Origin: Bernardetia sp.
Lineage (GTDB): Bacteria; Bacteroidota; Bacteroidia; Cytophagales; Bernardetiaceae
Length of the DNA: 64,000 bases
Assembly (NCBI RefSeq): GCF_020630935.1
Contig: NZ_JAHDIG010000010.1
Span: 1-64,000 of the forward strand
Reading direction: 5' to 3'
The translations under genes and the position numbers were made by a program. Positions 16,480-24,341 of this stretch are shown here, one piece after another. The notes under the pieces were generated by a model. The model ran no database searches and had not been told where the DNA came from. It saw only the letters and a program-made list of their open reading frames with translations. Within the stretch, counting starts at the first letter, position 1; each line of letters begins with the position of its first letter.

Positions 16480-17259
16480 ATGCTAAATATAAACAACTTA
16501 CAAGCTAGTATCGATACAGGTGCAGGCGAAAAAGAAATCTTGAAAGGACTTAATCTTGAAGTAAAGGCTGGCGAAGTTCACGCTATTATGGGACCTAATG
16601 GTTCTGGAAAAAGTACGTTAGCTTCAGTTTTAGCAGGAAGAGAAGACTATGAAGTTACAGGAGGAAGCATCGATTTTGAAGGAAAGGATTTGTTAGAACT
16701 TGCTCCTGAAGAGCGTGCTGGCGAAGGAATATTTTTAGCATTTCAACACCCAATAGAAATACCAGGAGTGAGCAATGCTACTTTTATGAAAACGGCTGTC
16801 AATGAAATTCGTAAATACAAAGGACAGGAAGAACTAGATGCAGTTTCATTCTTAAAATTGATGAAATCAAAAGCTGCTGAAATGGAATTAGATTCTTCAC
16901 TTCTGACAAGAGCTTTAAACGAAGGTTTTTCTGGTGGAGAGAAGAAAAAGAATGAGATTTTCCAAATGGCTATGTTAGAACCAAAATTAGCTGTTTTAGA
17001 TGAGACAGATTCAGGATTAGATATTGATGCACTCCAAATTGTAGCCAGTGGAATAAATCGCTTCAAAAGCAAAGATAATGCTGTAATTATAGTTACGCAT
17101 CATCAGCGTTTGCTAGATTATATAGCACCAGATTTTGTACATGTTTTATATAAAGGGCGTATTGTAAAATCGGGTACAAAAGAGCTTGCTTTAGAGCTAG
17201 AAGCAAAAGGATATGGTTGGATAAAAGAAGAAGTGGATTCAGTTACCAGTAATCAGTAA
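16480..17259 (+). CDS. sufC: SufC, Fe-S cluster assembly ATPase
   Basis: 259-residue ABC-type ATPase of the SUF iron-sulfur cluster scaffold SufBC2D. Motifs: Walker A GPNGSGKST, EERAGEGIFLAFQHPIEIPGV (the conserved Q-loop region of SufC), signature FSGGEKKKNE, Walker B LAVLDETDSGLD and the switch His pair VTHHQRLL. All are intact. sufD follows 89 nt downstream on the same strand. Unusually, sufB, which normally sits directly before sufC, is absent from the upstream gap and from this window. Confidence 0.97.
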   Translation: MLNINNLQASIDTGAGEKEILKGLNLEVKAGEVHAIMGPNGSGKSTLASVLAGREDYEVTGGSIDFEGKDLLELAPEERAGEGIFLAFQHPIEIPGVSNATFMKTAVNEIRKYKGQEELDAVSFLKLMKSKAAEMELDSSLLTRALNEGFSGGEKKKNEIFQMAMLEPKLAVLDETDSGLDIDALQIVASGINRFKSKDNAVIIVTHHQRLLDYIAPDFVHVLYKGRIVKSGTKELALELEAKGYGWIKEEVDSVTSNQ

Positions 17260-17348
17260 TCAGTTACCAGTTTTTATTCTGTTTTATCTTTCTTATGATA
17301 AAGTGTATTTCAATTAATAATTAATCACTTATCACTAATCACTACCTC

Positions 17349-18683
17349 ATGACAACACTACTAGACGATATAAAATCTACTTTTTTAGCTCCTTTTGAAG
17401 AACTGGCTGAAAAGTTGAGCGATAATACAAATACAGACAAAATTTCTCAAGGCAAAAAGGCAGCTTTAGAAGCCATTAAAAGAAATCAGTTTCCTACTAC
17501 GAAAAATGAAGAATGGAAATATACAGATATAAAACCAATTACTTCCAATAAATTTGATTTGCAAAGTAGAGAAGACTCTTTAAATGCAGATGTAGATTTA
17601 AACGACTTTGATTATTTTTTGAATAAAAATACAGCGTTAAAGTCTCATGTATTGGTTTTTATAAATGGCTATTTTTCTGCAAAACATTCATCTATTAAAG
17701 AAACAAGTAGTAAAATTTCTATAAAACCTCTTACAGAAACACATCCAAGCGACGAAGTTTTTGAAAAATTTCTCATTGATTTGAATAACGATTCTGTCAG
17801 TATTTTTTCAGACATAAATACAGCTTTTGCTACCGACGGTTATGTTATTGAAGTAGCAAATAATGAAGAAGTAGAGCTTCCTGTTTTTGTGTATTTTGTA
17901 AATGATGCAAGCCATAAGAATACGCTCACTCAAGTCAGAAATTATATTTCAGTAGGAGAAAACAGCCGTTGTACAGTTGTAGAAAATTACATTACGAAGG
18001 GAGAAAATCCTAACCTTACTAATATTGTAACATCTGTAAATGTTGAGAAGTATGGAAATGTAAAGCATTACAAAATACAGGCAGATGCAAAAAGTCAGTT
18101 TCAAGTAGGTAGCACGCACGCTAAACAAGCTGATAACAGTAGCTTTACCAATACAACTATTTCTCTTGCAGGAAAACTTATTCGTAACGATTTGAGAATC
18201 ACTTCGGGTGAACATTGTGAATCGTATATGAATGGTCTTTATCTTTTGAATGAAAAAACACATGTAGATAATCATACTGTTATTGACCATCAAAAGCCAA
18301 ATTCGTACAGCAATGAAATCTATAAAGGCGTTTTGGATGAGAAATCAAGAGCTGTTTTTAATGGAAAAATATTTGTTCGTCAGCCAGCTCAAAAAACGAA
18401 TGCATTTCAGTCTAACAAAAATATTTTACTTTCAGATGATGCCATTCTGAATACAAAACCACAATTAGAAATTTGGGCAGATGATGTAAAATGTTCGCAC
18501 GGCGCAACGACGGGAAAACTAGACGAAGAAGCTCTATTTTATTTACAAGCTAGAGGTATTCCAAAACAAAAAGCAAAATCACTACTTCTTCAAGCCTTTG
18601 CTGAAGAGGTTTTGGAAAGTATAGAAATTGATGTTTTGAGGGAGTTTTTAGTAAGTGAAATTGAAAATCGTTTGAGTGTGTAG
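17349..18683 (+). CDS. sufD: SufD, Fe-S cluster assembly scaffold subunit
   Basis: 444-residue subunit of the SufBC2D complex that assembles Fe-S clusters. N-terminal part: LEAIKRNQFPTTKNEEWKYTD, the motif typical of SufD. C-terminal beta-helix: SYSNEIYKGVLDEKSRAVFNGKIFV, then DDVKCSHGATTGKLDEEALFYLQARGIP, which holds the conserved Cys-Ser-His, and a helical end FAEEVLESIE. Usual family length. It is co-oriented with sufC and its transcript probably ends at the hairpin at 18714-18769. No sufS, sufE or sufB gene follows. Confidence 0.96.
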   Translation: MTTLLDDIKSTFLAPFEELAEKLSDNTNTDKISQGKKAALEAIKRNQFPTTKNEEWKYTDIKPITSNKFDLQSREDSLNADVDLNDFDYFLNKNTALKSHVLVFINGYFSAKHSSIKETSSKISIKPLTETHPSDEVFEKFLIDLNNDSVSIFSDINTAFATDGYVIEVANNEEVELPVFVYFVNDASHKNTLTQVRNYISVGENSRCTVVENYITKGENPNLTNIVTSVNVEKYGNVKHYKIQADAKSQFQVGSTHAKQADNSSFTNTTISLAGKLIRNDLRITSGEHCESYMNGLYLLNEKTHVDNHTVIDHQKPNSYSNEIYKGVLDEKSRAVFNGKIFVRQPAQKTNAFQSNKNILLSDDAILNTKPQLEIWADDVKCSHGATTGKLDEEALFYLQARGIPKQKAKSLLLQAFAEEVLESIEIDVLREFLVSEIENRLSV

Positions 18684-18713
18684 TATTTTGCTAAACACTA
18701 AGAATAGAAGATG

Positions 18714-18769
18714 AAAAATCCTTTTTGAATAAATTGCCTAAAACAGTTTATACAAAAAGGATTTTTTTT
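18714..18769 (+). terminator. Terminator after sufD, twin hairpin copy 1
   Basis: Perfect 14-bp stem AAAAATCCTTTTTG (18714-18727) / CAAAAAGGATTTTT (18753-18766) followed by T residues. The 25-nt loop AATAAATTGCCTAAAACAG... is nearly the same as in the hairpin at 19296-19347, although the stems differ by a compensated base pair. Confidence 0.85.
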
Positions 18770-18802
18770 GCTAATTTTAAAAACACAAATCAATTTTTGC
18801 TT

Positions 18803-19294
18803 ATGAAGCCCAAGACCTATTTTTCTAAAACAGAATTACTAAAAAATACTATCCTTTCTTTTGAAGTTTTAATATTGATTATTGTAGGAACGATTGGTAT
18901 TATTCTAATTTTTAATAAAGAAACTTCTACAACAACGGATATTCTAGGATTGAGTATTGCTTTTTTGATTTTGATAATAATATGGACGTTAGTTCTCTTC
19001 TTTTATAGAAATTATGTTTTGAATGATATATTGAAACAATTACAAAAAAATAATTTTGAGGTGTTAGAGTTTACGCTTGCACCTACAAAAATAGAATTCC
19101 AAAAAAATCAAAAATCTTATCTCTTAACAACAGAAGACATAAGTTTGAGAAATATTGATTTTGTGCTAGAGCCAACGGATAGAGTAAAATCGAAACATAA
19201 GCAACAAAATAGCTGGAAAAGAGAATCAAGAACCTATTTTTATACGTCAAAGGTTATCCAAAAACTTCTTGATTTTGCAGAAAGTCAAAAATAA
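18803..19294 (+). CDS. Two-helix membrane protein of unknown function
   Basis: 163 residues. The start at 18803 (MKPKTYFSK) is chosen because the longer frame from 18725 would read through the sufD terminator hairpin. Two adjacent hydrophobic helices are visible (about 14-40, ILSFEVLILIIVGTIGIILI, and 50-75, LSIAFLILIIIWTLVLFFY), followed by a soluble C-terminal half with mixed strands (EVLEFTLAPTKIEFQK, YLLTTEDISLRNIDFVLEP), somewhat like small membrane proteins with a PH-like cytosolic domain. I do not recognise the family. It is framed by two homologous hairpin terminators. Confidence 0.7.
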   Translation: MKPKTYFSKTELLKNTILSFEVLILIIVGTIGIILIFNKETSTTTDILGLSIAFLILIIIWTLVLFFYRNYVLNDILKQLQKNNFEVLEFTLAPTKIEFQKNQKSYLLTTEDISLRNIDFVLEPTDRVKSKHKQQNSWKRESRTYFYTSKVIQKLLDFAESQK

Positions 19295-19295
19295 G

Positions 19296-19347
19296 AAAAA
19301 ACCTTTTTGAATAAATTGCTTAAAACAGTTCTTTCAAAAAGGTTTTT
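19296..19347 (+). terminator. Terminator, twin hairpin copy 2
   Basis: Stem AAAAAACCTTTTTG (19296-19309) / CAAAAAGGTTTTT (19335-19347), at least 13 bp, immediately after the stop of the membrane protein gene. The loop AATAAATTGCTTAAAACAG... matches copy 1 with one change. Confidence 0.85.
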
Positions 19348-19385
19348 AAAACTGATTACTGGTAATTACTTACTGGTTACCGTTT

Positions 19386-20960
19386 CTATTTCGCCTCTAG
19401 TTCAATAAACGGAATTATCATTTCCTCTAACGAGATACCTCCGTGCTGAAAAGTATCTTTGTAGTATTTGACGTAGTGATTATAATTGTTCGGATAAGCG
19501 AAAAAATAATCTTCTGTTGTGAATACAAAGCTCGTCGATACGTTTTGGCGAGGTAAGAAGAATTTTTCTGGGTCTTTGGCTACCAAAACATTTTTAGGGT
19601 TATAATTTAGGTTTTTACCTTGCTTGTAGCGCAAATTGGTGTTTGTGTTTCTGTCTCCTATGATTTTGTAAGGACGCTTCGTGCGAATTGTTCCGTGGTC
19701 AGTAGTAATAATCAAACGACCATTTACCTCTGCAATTTTCTTCAACATATCCCATAAAGGAGAGTGTAAAAACCACGACTTTGTAACCGAACGATAAGCT
19801 GCTTCGTCTGGCGCAAGTTCACGCACAAAAGCAGTATCCGTACGTGCGTGTGAGAGCATATCTACAAAGTTATAGACGATGACGTTGAGTTCGTTTTGTT
19901 GGAGATTACTAAAGTTTTCTACCAGTTGTTTTCCTTGATGATTTCTAAGGATTTTGTTGTAAGTTGTTTTTGTGTCTCCAAAACCAAATTCTTTCATTTG
20001 TCGGCGCAAAAACTCTTCTTCGTGGTTGTTTTTACCCTCATCATCTTGGTCTTCTACCCAAATATCAGAATGGTCTTCTGCCATTTCCAAAGGTAAAAGT
20101 CCAGAAAAAATAGCATTACGAGCATAAGCCGTAGTGGTTGGCAAGATAGAACAATATACTTTCTCTTCTTTGACTGTAAAGTATTCAGCTAAAAGCGATT
20201 CTACTATTTTCCATTGGTCGTAGCGTAAATTATCTATCAAGATAAAGAATAGAGGACGTTCTTCGTTGAGTTTTTTGTCTTCTAAAAGTGGAAAAACCCA
20301 TTCGCCCATAATATCGTGAGACATCATTGGGTATTCGTCTTCAGTAGCGTCATTGAGCCAATATTCGTAATTGTTTTGAATAAATTTAGCAAAACTGATG
20401 TTAGCCTCTTCCTTTTGAGATTCCAAAATCTCTTGCATACTTTGGTTTTCGGTGTCTTCGATTTCAAGTTCCCAATAAATCAGTTTTTTATAGGCTTCTA
20501 CCCACTCATCAAAATCTAAATCATCTTGAAAGGTCATGGAAAGATTCCTAAAATCTTGTTGGTAGCTCAGATTTGTCTTTTCAGTAACCAATCGTTTTTG
20601 GTCTAAAATCTTCTTTATAGAAAGCAAAATCTGATTTGGATTAACAGGCTTGATAAGATAATCAGCGATTTTTGCCCCAATGGCATCTTCCATAATATGC
20701 TCTTCTTCGCTCTTAGTTATCATAATAGCTGGAAGTGATGGACGAGTTGTTTTGATTGCTGTTAGGGTTTCTAAACCAGACATACCTGGCATATTTTCGT
20801 CTAAAAATACAATATCAAAGTTATTTTCTTCTACTGCTTCTAACGCATCTGTACCACTATTGACTGCCGTTACATCGTAGCCTTTCTTTTCTAAAAATAA
20901 AATATGAGGTTTGAGGAGTTCTATTTCGTCGTCTGCCCAAAGGATGGAATATCGTTGCAT
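19386..20960 (-). CDS. porX: PorX, response regulator with PglZ/alkaline phosphatase domain
   Basis: 524 residues. N-terminal receiver domain with acidic pocket Asp10/Asp11, phospho-acceptor Asp54 (VFLDENMPG) and Lys104 (LIKPVNP); a helical linker; and a C-terminal PglZ domain of the alkaline phosphatase superfamily from about 235, with metal-site residues around LIDNLRYDQ (Asp243), SILPTTTAYARN (candidate nucleophile Thr) and TTDHGTIRTK. Length and domain order match PorX, which with the sensor PorY controls type IX secretion and gliding genes; its effector domain is reported to cleave oligonucleotides. A full -33/-7 promoter is visible upstream at 21083-21112. Neither porY nor sigP is in the window. 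Confidence 0.95.
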   Translation of the reverse strand: MQRYSILWADDEIELLKPHILFLEKKGYDVTAVNSGTDALEAVEENNFDIVFLDENMPGMSGLETLTAIKTTRPSLPAIMITKSEEEHIMEDAIGAKIADYLIKPVNPNQILLSIKKILDQKRLVTEKTNLSYQQDFRNLSMTFQDDLDFDEWVEAYKKLIYWELEIEDTENQSMQEILESQKEEANISFAKFIQNNYEYWLNDATEDEYPMMSHDIMGEWVFPLLEDKKLNEERPLFFILIDNLRYDQWKIVESLLAEYFTVKEEKVYCSILPTTTAYARNAIFSGLLPLEMAEDHSDIWVEDQDDEGKNNHEEEFLRRQMKEFGFGDTKTTYNKILRNHQGKQLVENFSNLQQNELNVIVYNFVDMLSHARTDTAFVRELAPDEAAYRSVTKSWFLHSPLWDMLKKIAEVNGRLIITTDHGTIRTKRPYKIIGDRNTNTNLRYKQGKNLNYNPKNVLVAKDPEKFFLPRQNVSTSFVFTTEDYFFAYPNNYNHYVKYYKDTFQHGGISLEEMIIPFIELEAK

Positions 20961-21082
20961 AAAAAATGGTTTTTAATTGATAATGGACAATTAAAAATGA
21001 ATAATTGAATGAAAGTTTAATAAATTATTTTGGGTAGAAGTATTTCGTATTTGAAGTGGGGTTATTATCCTATAAAGTCTAG

Positions 21083-21112
21083 CAAATATACATTTTTTTG
21101 AACGCATAGCAA
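21083..21112 (-). promoter_or_regulatory. Promoter of porX
   Basis: On the minus strand, TTG at 21112-21110, a 19-nt spacer, and TATATTTG at 21090-21083: an exact match to TAnnTTTG with standard spacing. It lies 123 nt before the porX start, so the mRNA has a leader of about 115 nt. Confidence 0.65.
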
Positions 21113-21136
21113 TTTAAAGAACGATAAAACTGGGTT

Positions 21137-22273
21137 TTAGTTTTTTCTGATAATAAAATAAATTATAAGTAAAACAATAACGACTATAAAAAGCCCTAAA
21201 AATGGATAATTGATTCCTCCATGAATAAATTTCTCTTTTATCGCAGGTTCATACTTATTTTTATCTGTGTCTATTTCAACATCTTTTGGTTCGTTATTTT
21301 CGGTTGTAGTGGTTTTATCTTGAATAGATTTTGGCATTTTTTTTAGTTTAGCTAGAGAAAGTAAAGAGTCTGTATCAGTATTAATTTTATTCCAATTTAT
21401 CTTTATTTGAGGAAATTCTTGTAGAAATTGTTTGTAAGAAAGATATGTTAGTCTGTCGTGATTAGTTTCCCTAGAAGTATCAGCAGGGTTTTCTATCTTT
21501 TCTTTAGCATATTTTTGTTTCAATTTTTGAGTTTCTTTTATTTTTTCATCAAGATAATCTGAATCATATTTGTAATAATTTTTGACCATCTTGTATAGAG
21601 CATTAGCGTACTCTACTGATTCTACATTTTCTGAACATTCGGCTAGTTCTATTAAAAGATGAGCCATTACATCATTAGGTGGAGAACTAAAAGGAAAACG
21701 CTCACGAAGTTGAATATTAATCTGTGTATAAACTTCTTTATCATTTTTTTGAGTTTCTGAAAGTGCTAAAATAGAATTTTGAGATAAGTAAGAAGGATTT
21801 TGAGTAATTTTTTGTTTTGCTTCCAATATTTTTACGTGTATCCATTCGCTTCCTCCGTGTGAGTTAGGATTGAGCTTAATTCCTTTTTTTATATACTTCA
21901 ATGCGCTGTCTAATTCTGAATTGAGTTCATACGCTGTTCCCAAGTTTGCTACAATTTTATAATCATTAGGATAGTGATAATGCAATACTTGTAAAATATC
22001 TACAGCAATATCAGTTTTTCCTAGCTTCATTAAGGTAACTGAGTAATCAGATAAATATTTATAAGAATGCTCTTTTTCTAACTTTTTGTTAAGCTCACGC
22101 AGACTATTAAGGTGTTTTTGAGTATTGAAATTTTTATAAAAAAAATCTTTCAAAACATAAGTCATCTCGTGAGTATGTCCGTCTTTATCTGTGCCATAAA
22201 AATAATTTAAACAAGCCATAGAAGGATTGTAAAGCATACAGAGTATTAATAACAGCGAAAATAATTTCTTCAT
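21137..22273 (-). CDS. Exported TPR protein with C-terminal membrane anchor
   Basis: 378 residues. Signal peptide at 1-20 (LFSLLLILCMLYNPSMA); TPR-like helices between about 50 and 240 (LKLGKTDIAVDILQVLHYHYP, ANLGTAYELNSELDSALKY, IKKGIKLNPN are the clearest); a charged, low-complexity segment around 300-350; and a single transmembrane helix at the very end (YPFLGLFIVVIVLLIIYFII). The body should therefore be periplasmic and tethered by its tail. No catalytic motif seen. Close upstream lies the divergent tetR gene; it precedes porX on the same strand but porX has its own promoter. Confidence 0.75.
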   Translation of the reverse strand: MKKLFSLLLILCMLYNPSMACLNYFYGTDKDGHTHEMTYVLKDFFYKNFNTQKHLNSLRELNKKLEKEHSYKYLSDYSVTLMKLGKTDIAVDILQVLHYHYPNDYKIVANLGTAYELNSELDSALKYIKKGIKLNPNSHGGSEWIHVKILEAKQKITQNPSYLSQNSILALSETQKNDKEVYTQINIQLRERFPFSSPPNDVMAHLLIELAECSENVESVEYANALYKMVKNYYKYDSDYLDEKIKETQKLKQKYAKEKIENPADTSRETNHDRLTYLSYKQFLQEFPQIKINWNKINTDTDSLLSLAKLKKMPKSIQDKTTTTENNEPKDVEIDTDKNKYEPAIKEKFIHGGINYPFLGLFIVVIVLLIIYFIIRKN

Positions 22274-22446
22274 AACATGACTTTTAAAGTAAGGGAGTAT
22301 TGATAAATATAATCAATTTTTTGTTCTACTTTTTATTTTGTATCCGAAGTTGTTTAATGTTTAAGAAGCTATGTTATTCGGTACTGACCTATCTGTCTAA
22401 CATTGGTTTATTTAGGTCAGTTCATCAGATAGGACAATAAAAAACA

Positions 22447-22466
22447 TACTTACTTAGTAGTAAGTA
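22447..22466. promoter_or_regulatory. Likely TetR operator 1
   Basis: Perfect palindrome TACTTACTTAGTAGTAAGTA: 8-bp arms, 4-bp spacer. It ends 12 bp before the -7 box TAGTTTTG (22479-22486) of the tetR gene, so a bound repressor would block RNA polymerase. The same arms occur at 23215-23232 and 24106-24123. Confidence 0.75.
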
Positions 22467-22478
22467 AAATATTTTTTG

Positions 22479-22486
22479 TAGTTTTG
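22479..22486 (+). promoter_or_regulatory. -7 box of the tetR gene
   Basis: TAGTTTTG, an exact TAnnTTTG match, 42 nt before the tetR ATG and just after operator 1. The -33 position falls within the operator. Confidence 0.55.
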
Positions 22487-22527
22487 CGTTATGATACTAT
22501 ATCTAACTCAAAACATCTTTTTATTTT

Positions 22528-23163
22528 ATGTCTAATATTGTTATAGCATCTCAATCTTATTCTTTAGATTACTTGGATAATAAACTAGCTACACTAGATA
22601 CTAGAGAAAAAATAATCTATTTAGGAGAAGCTCTGTTTCAGCAGTTCGGATACAATGGTTTTAGTTATAAGCATATTGCCCAAAAATTAGGAATTAAAAA
22701 TGCTGCCATTCATTATCATTTTCCATCGAAGGAAGATTTGGGAATAGCTATCATAGAACATGCAAGAGGTAAGTTACAACGTTGGAAAACAAAAACTGAC
22801 GAATTACCTATTTCTGCTACTGAAAAACTGGAAAAATATATTGATGGTATGTATGGTTGGCAGATAGACAAAGGAAACAGAGTATGTTTGATGGCTGCTT
22901 CTGGAACAGATTTTTTTTCTATTCCCCCAACAATGCAAGAGAAAGCTCAATCTTTAGGATATTTTATACGTAATATGTATAGTGAAATATTGAAAGAAGG
23001 TAGAGAGAACAATGAGTTTTATTTTGAAGGTGAGCCTAAACATCAAGCTCTTAATATTTTATTTGCACTTCAAGGCTCTTTACTGAGTGCCAGACTACAT
23101 GGCAAAGAAGTATATCAGATAGCTAAAAATCAAGTTTTTCTGAATTTGAAGGCTAAAAAATAA
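22528..23163 (+). CDS. TetR-family transcriptional regulator
   Basis: 211 residues. The N-terminal helix-turn-helix is clear: TREKIIYLGEALFQQFGYNG, FSYKHIAQKLGIKNAAIHYH, FPSKEDLGIAIIEHARGKL (residues about 25-85). The remaining 125 residues are helical, as expected for the ligand/dimerisation domain, but match no specific subfamily by eye. It very likely represses itself and the hydrolase gene downstream, because identical-arm palindromes lie before both genes. The hydrolase starts 86 nt after its stop. The inducer may be a substrate of that hydrolase (inference). Confidence 0.92.
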   Translation: MSNIVIASQSYSLDYLDNKLATLDTREKIIYLGEALFQQFGYNGFSYKHIAQKLGIKNAAIHYHFPSKEDLGIAIIEHARGKLQRWKTKTDELPISATEKLEKYIDGMYGWQIDKGNRVCLMAASGTDFFSIPPTMQEKAQSLGYFIRNMYSEILKEGRENNEFYFEGEPKHQALNILFALQGSLLSARLHGKEVYQIAKNQVFLNLKAKK

Positions 23164-23214
23164 ACACAAGGATTTTATAACAAACGACACGTTCAAATAA
23201 ATTTTTCTTAATCA

Positions 23215-23232
23215 ACTTACTTATTAGTAAGT
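23215..23232. promoter_or_regulatory. Likely TetR operator 2
   Basis: Palindrome ACTTACTTATTAGTAAGT (7-bp arms, 4-bp spacer) ending 16 bp before the ATG of the hydrolase gene. It shares both arms with operator 1 and is identical to operator 3. Confidence 0.72.
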
Positions 23233-23248
23233 ATAAATTTAAAAATCT

Positions 23249-24118
23249 ATGAATATCATTTTGCAACAGCTACTTAAAAAGCCTTTTTTTGGTAATTTCT
23301 TTGTTCAGAATTGGGAAAATCCATTACCAAGCATAGAACAAGAACAATGGAAGGAAATTAATTTCTTAAATCCAGACGGATTTATTTTGAAAGGTCTGTT
23401 TGCTCCTGCTCTTACACACGAACCCAAGGCAAGTATTTTGTGTGTTCCTCCAATGCTTAAATCTTCAAAAGGCTATTTTTTGAGCAGTGGTATTGCCAAT
23501 TTTTTAAGAAAAAATGGTTACAATGTTTTTTTAATTGATTTGAACGGCTTTGGAGAAAGTCAGAATGGAAGTTTTGATTTTCCAGCTGATGTTTTGGCTG
23601 CAACAAAAGTTTTAGAAGAGCTTACACCATCTTTGCCCTTGGGATATTTTGGTATATCGCAGGGAGCAGCTTGGGGAATTTGTGCTTTAGCAAACCCTAC
23701 TCATAGTTTCGAAACGGCTATTTTTGAAGCTCCTCTTACCTCTCTTCCAGAGTTTTGGAAACATTATCCTTTAGCTGCAAAAGTCTTGAAAGTGATGCAG
23801 TTTATAGACCCTGTAACAGAAAAAGAAAAATTAAGACCCATCAATAAGATTTCACATCTAAAAAATCTCAAAAATATACTTTTGATGTATGGCGATAAAG
23901 ACATTCATACACCTATTGAAATGGGAAAACGCTTTAAAGACAAGGCAAATGTAGATACAGAACTTTTTATTTTTGAAAATGCAGCACATTTAGAACCTAT
24001 TAAAAAATATCAAGGGCTTTATTTTGAAAAAGTAGTGAATCATTTTGATACAACTTTTGCTCCTTCAAATACTATTCGCTCTGAAGAGTATTATTTTGAT
24101 ACCGAACTTACTTATTAG
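23249..24118 (+). CDS. Alpha/beta hydrolase under TetR control
   Basis: 289-residue serine hydrolase. Visible: DGFILKGLFAP and ILCVPPM (HGxx-like oxyanion region), nucleophile elbow GYFGISQGAAWGI, a cap-like insert (LPEFWKHYPLAAKVLKVMQFIDP), acid in LLMYGDKDIHTP and catalytic His in ENAAHLEP. No signal peptide. The last residues, ELTY plus stop, are encoded by operator 3, so the end of the gene overlaps a regulatory palindrome. Together with the TetR gene it forms a compact self-controlled pair, probably for detoxifying or using an ester or lipid-like compound; the substrate is unknown. Confidence 0.88.
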   Translation: MNIILQQLLKKPFFGNFFVQNWENPLPSIEQEQWKEINFLNPDGFILKGLFAPALTHEPKASILCVPPMLKSSKGYFLSSGIANFLRKNGYNVFLIDLNGFGESQNGSFDFPADVLAATKVLEELTPSLPLGYFGISQGAAWGICALANPTHSFETAIFEAPLTSLPEFWKHYPLAAKVLKVMQFIDPVTEKEKLRPINKISHLKNLKNILLMYGDKDIHTPIEMGKRFKDKANVDTELFIFENAAHLEPIKKYQGLYFEKVVNHFDTTFAPSNTIRSEEYYFDTELTY

Positions 24119-24123
24119 TAAGT
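24106..24123. promoter_or_regulatory. Likely TetR operator 3, overlapping a stop codon
   Basis: Same 18 bp as operator 2 (ACTTACTTATTAGTAAGT), extended identity ATA on the right. It covers the final codons and the TAG stop (24116-24118) of the hydrolase gene. Confidence 0.65.
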
Positions 24124-24247
24124 ATATTCTTTGCTTCTTCTACCTTGTTTAACGCAGGGTAGGAGGATTTTTTTTATAAACTTTAAGGTGGTGTTACACA
24201 GAATATGATGACTATTTATATTTTATAGCTTGGTACAGACTATCGTA

Positions 24248-24296
24248 GGTGAGACACCAACAATGGCGAAAATAAGCCTTTGTTGGTGTCTCCACC
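24248..24296. repeat. GGTGAGACACCAACAA inverted repeat
   Basis: Arms 24248-24263 and 24280-24296 (TTGTTGGTGTCTCCACC) pair over 16 bp with one bulged base. The right arm recurs at 29645-29661. Weaker outer arms reach about 24190 and 24330. It lies in the 223-bp gap between the convergent hydrolase and HDAC genes and may serve as a terminator. Confidence 0.6.
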
Positions 24297-24341
24297 AACG
24301 ACCAATATAATCTATCATACTTTGTTACAATCTCATCAACT

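Noticed and set aside
17240-17347. TTACCAGTAATCAGT-like repeats near 17240-17290, again inverted at 19351-19383
   Set aside because: Looked at as a CRISPR or iteron array. Units are 7-15 bp, irregular, without spacers; simple AT-rich repeats found between many genes.
20961-21010. AATGGACAATTAAAAATGAATAATTG type stretch before porX, and similar at 25262-25285
   Set aside because: Low-complexity AT repeat without symmetry or constant unit.
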